A stretch of DNA of 34,482 nt from positions 1 through 34,482 of the forward strand of contig JAEOTF010000371.1 in the NCBI GenBank assembly GCA_016840025.1, given 5' to 3'. Origin of the DNA: Candidatus Hodarchaeota archaeon. GTDB lineage: Archaea; Asgardarchaeota; Heimdallarchaeia; Hodarchaeales; YT1-039. The notes under the pieces are model-generated. The model had not been told where the DNA came from. It did no database searches and saw only the letters and a list, made by a program, of their open reading frames with translations. A program made the position numbers and the translations under genes. Below, in pieces: positions 16,130 to 24,325 of the stretch. Position 1 is the first letter of the stretch. Every line of letters begins with the position of its first letter.

Positions 16130-16597
16130 TTATTTCTTATAACGTTTAAGGATTAACTCCACAGTCTTTTGAGTGAATTCGACTTTTTCGTCCACGGATT
16201 TAGTCATGAACTCTGAGAAGCGGGTGAGTTTGGCACTTACTTCACGTTTAATAGCATCTTGTTTAGCAGGGTCGACTGTTGCTTCATGCAACTCTTCTTG
16301 TCCGAATTTTTCTTCTAATTCCTTAGTAAGCGTCTGGGCGCAATACGAGGGTTCGAACACCGCTTTACGAGCAATAAGCGTTTTAGCCTTATTAATGGAC
16401 TTGATTACTTGTCGACGGGTTCTGGGTACCGCGCCGATGACCATTAAACCCAGTATTATTGCAGCTAAGACGTGTAATACTACTGCATAATCGGCCACGA
16501 ACTTTTCCAGCCCTTCTTTCGGCGCCTCGGCAATGTTAACATCGAACGTCGCGAGAGCTACCCCTTCATGATATCTTCCACAATATATGAAAATCAT
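16130..16597 (-). CDS. Small single-span membrane protein
   Basis: 155 aa, family not recognised. An N-terminal region of about 36 residues is followed by one clear membrane helix VVLHVLAAIILGLMVIGAV (about 39-57), then a basic PRTRRQVIKSINKAK segment (positive-inside, so the C-terminal part is cytoplasmic) and about 90 residues of charged helix with coiled-coil character. It lies on the same strand, 272 bp upstream of the permuted GTPase, with similar topology (membrane plus cytoplasmic domain), so a functional link is possible but unproven. The exact start is uncertain. Confidence 0.55.
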   Translation of the reverse strand: MIFIYCGRYHEGVALATFDVNIAEAPKEGLEKFVADYAVVLHVLAAIILGLMVIGAVPRTRRQVIKSINKAKTLIARKAVFEPSYCAQTLTKELEEKFGQEELHEATVDPAKQDAIKREVSAKLTRFSEFMTKSVDEKVEFTQKTVELILKRYKK

Positions 16598-16639
16598 TAT
16601 TAACCAAAGACTGCATGTAATTCCTAAGTCATTTGTAGG

Positions 16640-16945
16640 TTGAAGTTGTTGATAACAAAGGAAACCATTTTAAATTTGTTAGAGGTCGAATTATCTTTTC
16701 TTAGAAGAGTCTATAATGTTAGTAAGATAGGACTATTTGGATCCTATGCCCGTAACGAAGAGAAAGTAGGGAGTGATGTCGATCTGCTAGTAGAATTTGA
16801 AAAACCAATCAGTTTTTTCAGATTATTTCAATTAGAGGAGTATTTATCAGACAAGTTAGGTACTAGGGTTGAAATTGTTACTCCCGATGCTATAAAAAAA
16901 CTAGTTGCTCCCACAATAATGGGGGATGTTATATATGTCGAGTAG
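16640..16945 (+). CDS. MNT nucleotidyltransferase antitoxin
   Basis: 101 aa from TTG 16640. Complete minimal nucleotidyltransferase: GLFGSYARNEEKVGSDVDLL has GS and DxD, followed by FEKPISFFRLFQLEEYLSD and VEIVTPDAIKK, and it ends in the usual VIYVE. Members inactivate their HEPN partner by adding AMP or oligoA to a Tyr near the HEPN active site. The gene overlaps the HEPN start by 11 bp, the normal antitoxin-toxin layout. The HEPN partner carries an in-frame stop codon, so this antitoxin may have nothing left to silence. Confidence 0.85.
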   Translation: MKLLITKETILNLLEVELSFLRRVYNVSKIGLFGSYARNEEKVGSDVDLLVEFEKPISFFRLFQLEEYLSDKLGTRVEIVTPDAIKKLVAPTIMGDVIYVE

Positions 16946-17279
16946 GAGTGCAAAGTTATTCTTAGACGATATTAGAAAAGCGATAGATAAGATAGAAAAA
17001 TATACTGATGATATGACTTTTACTTAATTTAAAATTGATCAGAAGACAATAGACGCTGTCATCAGAAACTTGGAAATTATTGGCGAGGTAGTAAAGAATA
17101 TTCCAAGTGAAATTGTTAAAAATTATCCTGACGTTGACTGGAGAGGAGCCACAGCTATGCGTGATAGGCTCATTCATGGATACTTTGGCGTTGATATTGC
17201 GATTGTATGGGAAACCATCAAAACTGATTTGCCTAAACTTGAAAAGCAAATTAATATAATCTGGAACGAAATTAATTAA
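16935..17279 (+). pseudogene. HEPN (DUF86) toxin with in-frame stop
   Basis: From ATG 16935 the frame reads a DUF86/HepT protein of about 114 residues: FLDDIRKAIDKIEKYT, a TAA at 17025-17027, then FKIDQKTIDAVIRNLEIIGE and the ribonuclease motif RDRLIHGY (R....H.Y). The stop falls where the family usually has Glu (TFEEF-like), so a single GAA-to-TAA change explains it; the rest of the frame is intact. The toxin is therefore inactivated, or made only by readthrough or by reinitiation downstream. A recent event, since no other damage is seen. Confidence 0.8.
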
Positions 17280-17541
17280 ATTTAGAGTAGATCCCTAAAT
17301 AGATCCCTTCCATTTGATCAAGTGCTATCATTTCCTCCTCTGGGACTTCATAAAGTGCACCGTGAACGAGTTCACCTGGTGCTTCAAATATAGTGCTTAT
17401 CCCACCATTCCTGCTCTTGGACCAAACACGGAATTCGACCTTAAAGTTAGGCAGATAGGCTTTCATTTTGAATACAGCACTTGGAAGCAGCGTTTTAAGG
17501 AATTCAATTTTGAGATTTGATCCATAACCGAAATGGTACAT
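17272..17541 (-). CDS. Gamma-glutamylcyclotransferase-like, C-terminally truncated
   Basis: 89 aa; strong GGAGG eight bases before the ATG. The substrate loop YHFGYGSNL, NGGISTIFEAPGELVHGALY and LDQMEG match GGCT enzymes (human GGCT: YFAYGSNL, HGGIATIFQSPGDEVWGVV, LDEQEG) residue for residue, including the catalytic Glu78. The family is normally 140-190 aa; here the frame ends about ten residues after the catalytic Glu and overlaps the 3' end of the HEPN gene by 8 bp, so the last strands and helices are lost. GGCT cleaves gamma-glutamyl amino acids to 5-oxoproline; this product is probably inactive. Confidence 0.65.
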   Translation of the reverse strand: MYHFGYGSNLKIEFLKTLLPSAVFKMKAYLPNFKVEFRVWSKSRNGGISTIFEAPGELVHGALYEVPEEEMIALDQMEGIYLGIYSKFN

Positions 17542-17578
17542 TAATTAACCTCCTTAAATCCGAATAATATACAATAAT

Positions 17579-18001
17579 TTACAACAATATTTGATCTAAA
17601 ACCCCTTCGATTTCCGAAATTCTTAGAATTTGCCTATCTATCGTTGCTATCTGTCCATCAAGATTTAAAGATGTAGCTACCATCCCAGCATCAAAATAGT
17701 CTAAATTATAAACCTCTTCAATCCGACTTGTCTCATGTAAAATTGCGGGTGTTATTGGATAGACCTTTGCATTCAGATTTGGATAATCTAACATCAATAA
17801 TGAATATTTTTCCATTCGCTCCTCAGAACTGAAACTCCGACTTTTTAGAGTTAGATCAAATTCCATTAAAGCAAAGGATGGAATCCACCATGCTTTATCC
17901 TCATTAACTAGTTTTAAAGCTTTTTTTGAATTCTTATGCCATTTATGATGAGTGTCTGCTGAAGCAAATAGAACCATTGTATCAATAACAGGCATTAGCA
18001 T
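17579..18001 (-). CDS. vapC: PIN-domain toxin (VapC-like)
   Basis: 140 aa. PIN acidic residues are in place: VIDTMVL (Asp7), LMEFDL (Glu47), DYFDAGMVATS (Asp104), IATIDRQIL (Asp122). VapC proteins are Mg-dependent ribonucleases held inactive by their antitoxin. Only 4 bp separate it from the AbrB-type antitoxin upstream, a standard vapBC operon. Confidence 0.85.
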   Translation of the reverse strand: MLMPVIDTMVLFASADTHHKWHKNSKKALKLVNEDKAWWIPSFALMEFDLTLKSRSFSSEERMEKYSLLMLDYPNLNAKVYPITPAILHETSRIEEVYNLDYFDAGMVATSLNLDGQIATIDRQILRISEIEGVLDQILL

Positions 18002-18005
18002 TCTC

Positions 18006-18248
18006 TCAGTCCGAGTGATTATCTTTTACTTCCCTCAATAATAACTCTATGGCTTTATGATCCTGAGGATCATAATCAAATTTATCTAAACTACCTATAA
18101 ATGATTTATCACCTTTTATAGGGATTAAACGGATTTCTTTGCCAGATGGCAATAATAGAATGCGATCACCTGATTCTAAACCTAATTTGGCCCTCATTTG
18201 CTTGTCAATTACAATACGATAGTTCTTATCTAATTTTGTGATACTCAT
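18006..18248 (-). CDS. vapB: AbrB-type antitoxin (VapB-like)
   Basis: 80 aa from ATG 18248. The swapped-hairpin SpoVT/AbrB motif is seen: SITKLDKNYRIVIDKQMRAK, LGLESGDRILLL, KEIRLIPI; the polar tail should bind the PIN toxin. A longer frame from GTG 18287 exists, but a TATA box at 18271-18278 lies 23-30 bp upstream of ATG 18248, which argues for a leaderless mRNA starting at this ATG. Expected to autorepress. Confidence 0.8.
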   Translation of the reverse strand: MSITKLDKNYRIVIDKQMRAKLGLESGDRILLLPSGKEIRLIPIKGDKSFIGSLDKFDYDPQDHKAIELLLREVKDNHSD

Positions 18249-18270
18249 AATTGAATTATAATGGTATTTT

Positions 18271-18278
18271 TTTATAAA
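18271..18278 (-). promoter_or_regulatory. TATA box of the vapBC operon
   Basis: TTTATAAA (palindromic, so also on the minus strand) sits 23-30 bp before ATG 18248. No Shine-Dalgarno site precedes that ATG, consistent with transcription starting at or next to the start codon. Confidence 0.5.
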
Positions 18279-18344
18279 TCTTGCCACAAATTAAATTTTA
18301 TACCACATTTATATTGAACTGACCAATATCATTCAAAGTGTCTA

Positions 18345-18668
18345 TTGATTGTACTTGTCTGTGATGCTGGAATCTATGTTGAAAAGTTCTTTCGTAAGTT
18401 ATTTAATACTTTAAATGATGATGGGTATTTAATAATCATAGATTGGTGGAACCCAGGGATTACGGATTCTCAACAGGTATCAGAATCGTCTCTTCAAAGA
18501 CTCCTACATCTATTCGAAGTATCACTAGGCGCACCTAATCTGAAAACAACAACTAGTACAATGGTAAAAAACCTCATTAACCAAGTAGGGTTCAATATAA
18601 TATCAGAACAAGAGTTGGAAGATAAAACAGTGATTATTAGAACCCAAAAAGCCCCATCCGCGACTTGA
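18345..18668 (+). pseudogene. Fragment of a SAM-dependent methyltransferase
   Basis: The frame (TTG 18345) gives 107 residues: FFRKLFNTLNDDGYLIIIDW, then SLQRLLHLFEVSLGAPN, then a VKNLINQVGFNIISEQELED end. This is the C-terminal half of a class I methyltransferase, where the first part corresponds to '..L.nalkpGG.lli.D' and the last to the strand pair after it. The SAM-binding N-terminal half (GxGxG) is absent upstream. Probably a remnant after deletion. Confidence 0.5.
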
Positions 18669-18736
18669 GGAATCAGATAAAATTATGATTCTAGTACTTC
18701 AGTTTTCTAGAAGACTCGATTCAATAGGTGAAAAAA

Positions 18737-18874
18737 ATGGCTCAAAAGACTGAAACGGGTATGAAGCTTGATGTATCTCAAGTAATGACAATTAAACTCT
18801 CAGCTGAATTGCCACTTCCTAGTTATTTAATCCATGGAATGACGGAATCATCACGACCAATCCATTCTGTATGA
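18737..18874 (+). CDS. Small hypothetical, 45 aa
   Basis: ATG 18737 preceded by TAGGTG; product starts MAQKTETGMKLDVSQ and includes IKLSAELPLPSYLI. It may be the start of a gene cut short, since the frame stops soon after. It overlaps the opposing DUF3592-like fragment at 18823-18874, so at least one of the two is decayed. Confidence 0.25.
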   Translation: MAQKTETGMKLDVSQVMTIKLSAELPLPSYLIHGMTESSRPIHSV

Positions 18875-19014
18875 GAGGACACTATAGTACCCAGCGTAGA
18901 AGACCAGAATTGACTTCTCAGACTTTTCAGCAGGTATTGTATTAGTCCCGTTATAGGTGCTATGCCAAAAAAACAAATAAGTAGTCCCAAAATCAAGTTA
19001 ACCCAATTTACCAC
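18823..19014 (-). pseudogene. DUF3592-like membrane protein fragment
   Basis: GTG 19014 with AGGTAGGA just upstream. The first 28 residues form a membrane helix (NLILGLLICFFGIAPITGL), followed by SQFWSSTLGTIVSSHTEW, the conserved 'W..t.G.Iv.S' start of DUF3592. The family is usually 130 aa or more; this stops at 63 aa, so the rest is lost. Confidence 0.4.
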
Positions 19015-19321
19015 TTTTTCCTACCTCATATCAAACCTCAAATACCGTAATTGTTCACTCAAATGCTTCTATCAATTAATATTGACAGTGTTAACTTATA
19101 ATATAAACCAGTGGTTCGAGATTTCGAACTAGTTTCTCCGCTTAGAAAATGCAATTTACGAAAAATTGAAACAGTGAAACGACAAACAAGTAGGCACTGT
19201 TTCCTATAAATAGAATTAGAATTTTATTTCAACAGTATGATTGCTACTTAGATGAAAAAGGCATTCTCTATCGAAACCAGAGTGTTAATTCACAATTATT
19301 TGCCTTGATTTCTGTCTATCA
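19015..19321. other. Intergenic with inverted repeats
   Basis: No gene is seen. Two inverted repeats stand out: GTTCGA-GATT-TCGAAC near 19112-19128, and a 9-bp stem GAAACAGTG (19168-19176) with CACTGTTTC (19195-19203). The second could be a terminator or structured RNA end for the glycosyltransferase transcript (minus strand) or the mark of a lost element. Confidence 0.4.
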
Positions 19322-20269
19322 TTAAAGTCCTTTCATTTGAACTCGAATGGCTTTATTTATGATTGAATCATTTATGAATACAAGTAAACGCATTGAGTAA
19401 AAAAAAGGAAAAAGAAAAATTACTGAAATAAGATAGCCTGTTCTTGTAAGAGTGGTGAATAGGCGTAATAGCAGAGATTTATTAGCATTGATTTGTTGGA
19501 TGGAAATATAAGCTGCTAAATAGGTAATATGTATTCTAATATACCAAAGAGTTAATCTAAATCTCCCATTAAAAGTAATAATGTCTTTCTTGTAGTTTTT
19601 TACAATTTTCTCAAGTCCTTTAGCCATATCCATTTTATTAAGCGAAATAGAATCTTTGGAAACACAAACTACTCCAATTATTCCTCCACAATGAATTATA
19701 GGATAATGTTTTGAGATTCGAAGGGCTATTAGGATATCTTCACATCCAGATATTGATGAATCAGGATAACCTGTTACATCAAAACACGCCTTGGTTACCA
19801 ATATTGCACATGTAGCTCCTAAAAAGAGATCATTAAGGATGGTTTTGTATGCATACCCTTTTAACTTTTTAGATTTCAAAACTTTAGCTGTTTGACCATT
19901 TTGGGTATAATAGACGTCCCCATAGGCTAATCCTAATTCAATGCGATTATTTATTAAGGCATTTACCCTTGATTCTATTGAATTAGGTAATAAAATGTCA
20001 TCCGAATCAAGCAAAGCAACATATTTTCCATTGGCGTGTTTAATTCCTGTCATTCTGGCTTTTAGTGCACCTAATCGAGTTTTATGTTGAATATATGTTA
20101 TATTATGGAATTCACTAACAATAGAAGAAGTGTTATCTGTTGAACCATCATCAACTACAATAATCTCAATATTCGAGTAGGTCTGGTTAATAGCACTCTT
20201 AATTGCTCTTTGAAGAGTAGATTCCCTATTGTATGTTGGAATAATGATAGAAACCAGATCATTACTCAT
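19322..20269 (-). CDS. Family 2 glycosyltransferase
   Basis: 315 aa. GT-A fold signatures: VSIIIPTYNRESTLQRAIKS at 6-25, IEIIVVDDGSTDNT, GALKARMTGIKHANGKYVAL, then the metal/nucleotide-binding LLDSDDI near residue 93, and ISGCEDILIALRI (catalytic-base ED). The C-terminal hydrophobic region (TLWYIRIHITYLAAY and TGYLISVIFLFPFFYSM) suggests membrane association. Transfers a sugar from a nucleotide sugar to a lipid, glycan or protein acceptor not predictable here. There are no other glycan genes nearby. Confidence 0.88.
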   Translation of the reverse strand: MSNDLVSIIIPTYNRESTLQRAIKSAINQTYSNIEIIVVDDGSTDNTSSIVSEFHNITYIQHKTRLGALKARMTGIKHANGKYVALLDSDDILLPNSIESRVNALINNRIELGLAYGDVYYTQNGQTAKVLKSKKLKGYAYKTILNDLFLGATCAILVTKACFDVTGYPDSSISGCEDILIALRISKHYPIIHCGGIIGVVCVSKDSISLNKMDMAKGLEKIVKNYKKDIITFNGRFRLTLWYIRIHITYLAAYISIQQINANKSLLLRLFTTLTRTGYLISVIFLFPFFYSMRLLVFINDSIINKAIRVQMKGL

Positions 20270-20315
20270 TGGAACATTTCCTTTCCAAATAATCCTTATT
20301 TTTTCAATATGAGAT

Positions 20316-20528
20316 TTAATTTTCCTCTAATTCTATTGTCACATAACGTCTGGCTCTATTAATTTTTAATTTAGATTCTGATTGAATGTATTGGATTAAT
20401 TCAATCCACTTGTCGGCTGAATTACCGTCAAAGCCTATACTACTTAATTCAGATTTATATATTGGAGCTTTATTTTCTCTTAAATAAGAAAAGAATTTCT
20501 CTGCTTTTTCTTTTAGTGTATCTCTCAT
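20316..20528 (-). CDS. Small winged-helix-like protein
   Basis: 70 aa, KEKAEKFFSYLRENKAPIYK and SELSSIGFDGNSADKWIELI followed by LKINRARRYVTIELEE: a helix-helix-hairpin layout like a small winged-helix domain. No Shine-Dalgarno site. Transcribed divergently from the HTH/LAGLIDADG gene across an AT-rich 119-bp region with an inverted repeat, so it may regulate that promoter. Function inferred. Confidence 0.5.
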   Translation of the reverse strand: MRDTLKEKAEKFFSYLRENKAPIYKSELSSIGFDGNSADKWIELIQYIQSESKLKINRARRYVTIELEEN

Positions 20529-20560
20529 GTCTTCAACTACTCAGTTATACATCATTAATA

Positions 20561-20640
20561 TATTCTTAAAAATATTTATTTATATTTAAAAATATATATA
20601 AATATTTAAAATTATTTCTAAATAATAGTCAAAGAGAAGT
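20561..20640. promoter_or_regulatory. Divergent AT-rich promoter with inverted repeat
   Basis: Almost pure A/T. AAATATTTAT at 20570-20579 is mirrored by ATAAATATTT at 20598-20607, an inverted repeat with an 18-bp spacer that spans TATA-like boxes for both flanking genes. It is a plausible operator for the HTH protein on either side. AGAGAAG (20633-20639) precedes the 20648 start. Confidence 0.45.
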
Positions 20641-20647
20641 AAAAACC

Positions 20648-22045
20648 ATGGCTAAAAAAGTAATCATAACGAAAGAATCTTTGGAATCTTTACTAAATCA
20701 AGGTTTTTCAACAAAACAGATAGCTAAAGAATTTAAAGTCAGTGTAAGCACCATACGAGCACGAATAAAGAAATTTAATCTTGGGTTTCCATCAAGAAAC
20801 AAACGACCATCTAAAGAATTCTTAGAAGATATATTATTTGTCCGTATGTGGTCTATGAATAAGATATCTAATCATTTAGGTATTAATCGAGAAACTGTCT
20901 ATCAGTACCTTGATTACTATCAACTTCCCACACCAAACAAATATCTAAAACTCAAATTTGGATATGAAATCGTAAAAGATTATCTAGAATTCAATAGTAT
21001 AAAGAAAATAGCAAAAAAATACAGAAATATTGGTAAAGTGAAGGTAAGATCTATCCTTACTGAAATGGGAGTGGATGTTTCTTTATGTTTTGGTGCTAAT
21101 ATGCTAAAAATGCGGATGGGAAGTTGGGCACCTATTTCGAATAGGTTAGCTAACATTATTAGTGGTGAAATGTTAGGAGATGGAAATATTAGCCTTAATG
21201 GTCGCAATAAGGGAGAATTACCTTTTGATTCAGATTATTTAAGTGCTATTGACACTCTGCATCTCATATCTCACATTAGAGATTTTAGTTCTCCAAATAA
21301 TAGTCTAGAAACTATAGTACAAGATTTTAATAAATCTAGAAATATCCTTGTAGGATTTCAAACAGCAAGATTTAGAATTTGTAAACACATACTTGAAACA
21401 GCTTGGGTTATGTATATTAGTCAGATCTTTAGATCTGAAGGATATCCATGTCTCATTGGATCTAGAACTTCAATGAGGGATGGACAACCATATAAAATCA
21501 TTGAATTAGAGTCTAGTAGTTCTTTACAACTAGAAAGAGAACGACAACTGTGGTATACTAATGGAACCAAACATTTACCACATGAAATAATCGAAAATTC
21601 ACTTAATTCTTCTTTAATTCTCCATTTGTATATAGGTGATGGATCTTGCTCTGGTGAAGTTTATTTCCATACACAAAATTTCTCTTTAGCTGAAGTTAAG
21701 TTGTTAAGGGATGCTTTTGAAAAAGAATTAGTTAGTACAGTGAAAATCAAAGCTTCACATGTAAAGCCAGATCTGTATAGCATAGTAATCCCTCAACGTT
21801 GTCATAAAGATCTTTTTGATTATTTAGATTCAGATAAAGAAATTAAAAGCAGTTTAAAATTAGCTAGACAACTTTTTCCATGGAAATTTGATCGAAAATT
21901 GAGAAAGAAAGATGTAATTGATTACAAAAAGGAATATATTGATGAGGAATATTTCCAAACATATGTAGACATTTTGAATCAAATTATGGGAGAAAAACAT
22001 TCAATCTTAGCTAGGGAAATCTTTCCATGGAAATTTAATTCTTAA
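20648..22045 (+). CDS. HTH protein with LAGLIDADG endonuclease domain
   Basis: 465 aa. Three N-terminal helix-turn-helix units: STKQIAKEFKVSVSTIRARI (22-41), MNKISNHLGINRETVYQYL (70-88) and SIKKIAKKYRNIGKVKVRSI (117-136). A two-motif LAGLIDADG domain follows: NIISGEMLGDGNIS near 170 and LILHLYIGDGSC near 324, each ending in the GDG that carries the metal-binding Asp. The tail has LARQLFPWKF and LAREIFPWKF duplicated 66 residues apart. It is free-standing, not in an intein or intron, so it is either a homing endonuclease or a domesticated regulator. Homing enzymes cut long sites and spread into allelic DNA. Codon usage is AT-rich like its promoter, a hint of transfer. Confidence 0.72.
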   Translation: MAKKVIITKESLESLLNQGFSTKQIAKEFKVSVSTIRARIKKFNLGFPSRNKRPSKEFLEDILFVRMWSMNKISNHLGINRETVYQYLDYYQLPTPNKYLKLKFGYEIVKDYLEFNSIKKIAKKYRNIGKVKVRSILTEMGVDVSLCFGANMLKMRMGSWAPISNRLANIISGEMLGDGNISLNGRNKGELPFDSDYLSAIDTLHLISHIRDFSSPNNSLETIVQDFNKSRNILVGFQTARFRICKHILETAWVMYISQIFRSEGYPCLIGSRTSMRDGQPYKIIELESSSSLQLERERQLWYTNGTKHLPHEIIENSLNSSLILHLYIGDGSCSGEVYFHTQNFSLAEVKLLRDAFEKELVSTVKIKASHVKPDLYSIVIPQRCHKDLFDYLDSDKEIKSSLKLARQLFPWKFDRKLRKKDVIDYKKEYIDEEYFQTYVDILNQIMGEKHSILAREIFPWKFNS

Positions 22046-22216
22046 TAAATCCTATTATAAACCTTAATCAAAGAAATTTAAGATTTTATCTTGCAGTAAA
22101 TAAGGTGGGATAAAAATACATTAAAATACATATTTTAGAACTAGTTTCATACTTTAATCAAGAATTAAATTTATCTCTATTACTATAAACTCTGCTGAAT
22201 TCAAAAGGTGTTTAAT

Positions 22217-24262
22217 ATGACCCAAGAAATAAAAATATTCAAGAATTTTGATATTTCAAAGGGTATGGCAATACAACTTACTGATGAACTACCACCTGAT
22301 CCAGTATTCAAAGAGGGAATTCGAAGAGCTCCCCATCGTGGATTTACTCTATCACAGAATGAGGCTATAACATCAGTTAAGAATACTCTTAGATATGTTC
22401 CTGAATCACTGCATGAAAAATTAGCTCCTGAATTTTTCAATGAATTAATTACACGTGGACGAATCTACGGTTATCGCTATCGTCCACCCGATGAAATCAA
22501 AGCGAAACCTATAAATCAATATAAAGGGATATTAGAAGCCCGAGCTTTGCAATTAATGATAGATAACAATTTAGATTTTGATGTAGCCTTATATCCGTAT
22601 GAATTAGTAACCTATGGTGAAAGTGGAATGGTTATGACTAACTGGCTACAATTCCAGCTTATTAAGAAATATTTGGAAACAATGACCGAAAAACAGACCC
22701 TTGTTGTCAGTTCTGGTCATCCACTCGGATTATTCCCCTCCCACCGTGACGCTCCCCGTGTTATTTCTACTAATGGACTTATGGTAGGGATGTTTGACAC
22801 CCCTCAAGACTTTCATAAAGCATCCGCTATGGGTGTCGCAAATTACGGACAAATGACTGCAGGTGGATGGATGTACATTGGTCCACAAGGAATAGTGCAT
22901 GGGACTTATATCACATTACTGAATGCAGGACGACTTTACCTCGGGATTCCTCCAAACAAAGATCTAGCAGGAAAGTTGTTTATTACAAGTGGTCTAGGTG
23001 GGATGAGTGGTGCACAAGGTAAGGCAATTGAAATTGCCGGAGGAGTCGGAATTCTTGCTGAAGTGGATAATTCAAGGATTCGGACCCGCCATGAACAAGG
23101 ATGGGTTAATAAGGTAACTGCAAATCTTGAAGAAGCTATTAAATGGGCAAAGGATTATCAAGAAAGAAATGTACCTATTTCAATTGCCTATTATGGTAAT
23201 ATTGTTGATCTCCTGCAATATTGTGTAGATACTAATGTAAATGTGGATCTTGCTTCTGATCAAACTTCCTGTCATGCAGTTTATGAAGGAGGTTATACTC
23301 CTCAGGGTATAACATTTGAGGAAGGACGTGAATTACTTAAGAATGATCCAGAAGCATTCAAAATAAAAGTTGATGAATCTCTAATCAAACATTTCGAATT
23401 AATTAAAACAATGACGGATAGAGGAACCTTCTTCTGGGATTATGGCAATAGTTTCATGAAAGCAGTCTTCGATGCAGGAGCTAAAGGTATTGCAAAAAAT
23501 AGAAGAGATACAAGTGAAGGTTTTATCTTTCCTTCCTATGTTGAGGACATCATGGGTCCAATTTGCTTTGATTATGGATATGGACCATTTCGATGGGTTT
23601 GTCTTAGTGGGAAGCCCGACGATCTAAGGAAAACCGATCAAGCTGCTATGGAGAATATTGATCCTACACACCGAGCTCAAGATCGTGATAATTACGAATG
23701 GATCAAGAATGCAGAAGATAACAAATTGGTGGTAGGGTCACAGGCTAGAATCCTGTACCAAGATGCGGAAGGACGTATGAAAATTGCTTTGAAGTTCAAT
23801 GAATTAGTTCGAAATGGTGACATTGGCCCCGTGATGCTTGGCAGGGATCATCATGATACAAGCGGAACAGATTCTCCTTTCCGTGAAACTGCGAATATTT
23901 ACGATGGTAGTCGAATAATGGCTGATATGGCTCATCAATCATGGGCTGGGAATGCTGCTCGTGGAATGACAATGGTGGTACTCTCCAATGGCGGAGGAGT
24001 AGGGACTGGAAAAGCAATAAATGGCGGATTTGGATTGGTGCTTGATGGAAGTGAGCGAGTGGACAGAATTATTAAATCTGCAGTTGATTGGGATGTTACA
24101 AGTGGTGTAGCTCGTCGAGCGTGGGGTAGAAATCCAAATGCAATAGAAACGTCAATTGAGTGGAATAAGAAAATGGTAGGAAAAGGACAAATTACACTAC
24201 CTTTCATTCCAGAGAAGAATCTTGTAGAAAACATAGTAAAGGATTTTTTCAGTAAGAAGTGA
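22217..24262 (+). CDS. hutU: Urocanate hydratase
   Basis: 681 aa from ATG 22217 (AAAAGGTG five bases before; GTG 22208 also possible). Converts urocanate to 4-imidazolone-5-propionate, the second step of histidine breakdown, using bound NAD+ as an electrophile. Seen: QTLVVSSGHPLGLFPS, GWMYIGPQGIVHGTY, the nucleotide-binding GGMSGAQGKAIEIAGG, DQTSCHAVYEGGYTPQG, the family active-site segment GYGPFRWVCLSG and GRDHHDTSGTDSPFRET. Length fits the longer urocanase group. Stands alone: no histidase, imidazolonepropionase or formiminotransferase gene within the window. Cytoplasmic. Confidence 0.95.
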   Translation: MTQEIKIFKNFDISKGMAIQLTDELPPDPVFKEGIRRAPHRGFTLSQNEAITSVKNTLRYVPESLHEKLAPEFFNELITRGRIYGYRYRPPDEIKAKPINQYKGILEARALQLMIDNNLDFDVALYPYELVTYGESGMVMTNWLQFQLIKKYLETMTEKQTLVVSSGHPLGLFPSHRDAPRVISTNGLMVGMFDTPQDFHKASAMGVANYGQMTAGGWMYIGPQGIVHGTYITLLNAGRLYLGIPPNKDLAGKLFITSGLGGMSGAQGKAIEIAGGVGILAEVDNSRIRTRHEQGWVNKVTANLEEAIKWAKDYQERNVPISIAYYGNIVDLLQYCVDTNVNVDLASDQTSCHAVYEGGYTPQGITFEEGRELLKNDPEAFKIKVDESLIKHFELIKTMTDRGTFFWDYGNSFMKAVFDAGAKGIAKNRRDTSEGFIFPSYVEDIMGPICFDYGYGPFRWVCLSGKPDDLRKTDQAAMENIDPTHRAQDRDNYEWIKNAEDNKLVVGSQARILYQDAEGRMKIALKFNELVRNGDIGPVMLGRDHHDTSGTDSPFRETANIYDGSRIMADMAHQSWAGNAARGMTMVVLSNGGGVGTGKAINGGFGLVLDGSERVDRIIKSAVDWDVTSGVARRAWGRNPNAIETSIEWNKKMVGKGQITLPFIPEKNLVENIVKDFFSKK

Positions 24263-24325
24263 AGGTAGAATTCTTTCATTTTTTGAGTTACATTTTAAAC
24301 CAGTGAATAATGAATAGTTGATAGA

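Noticed and set aside
20648..22045. Intein or intron-borne homing endonuclease.
   Set aside because: The frame has its own promoter, start and HTH N-terminus, and no split host gene flanks it.
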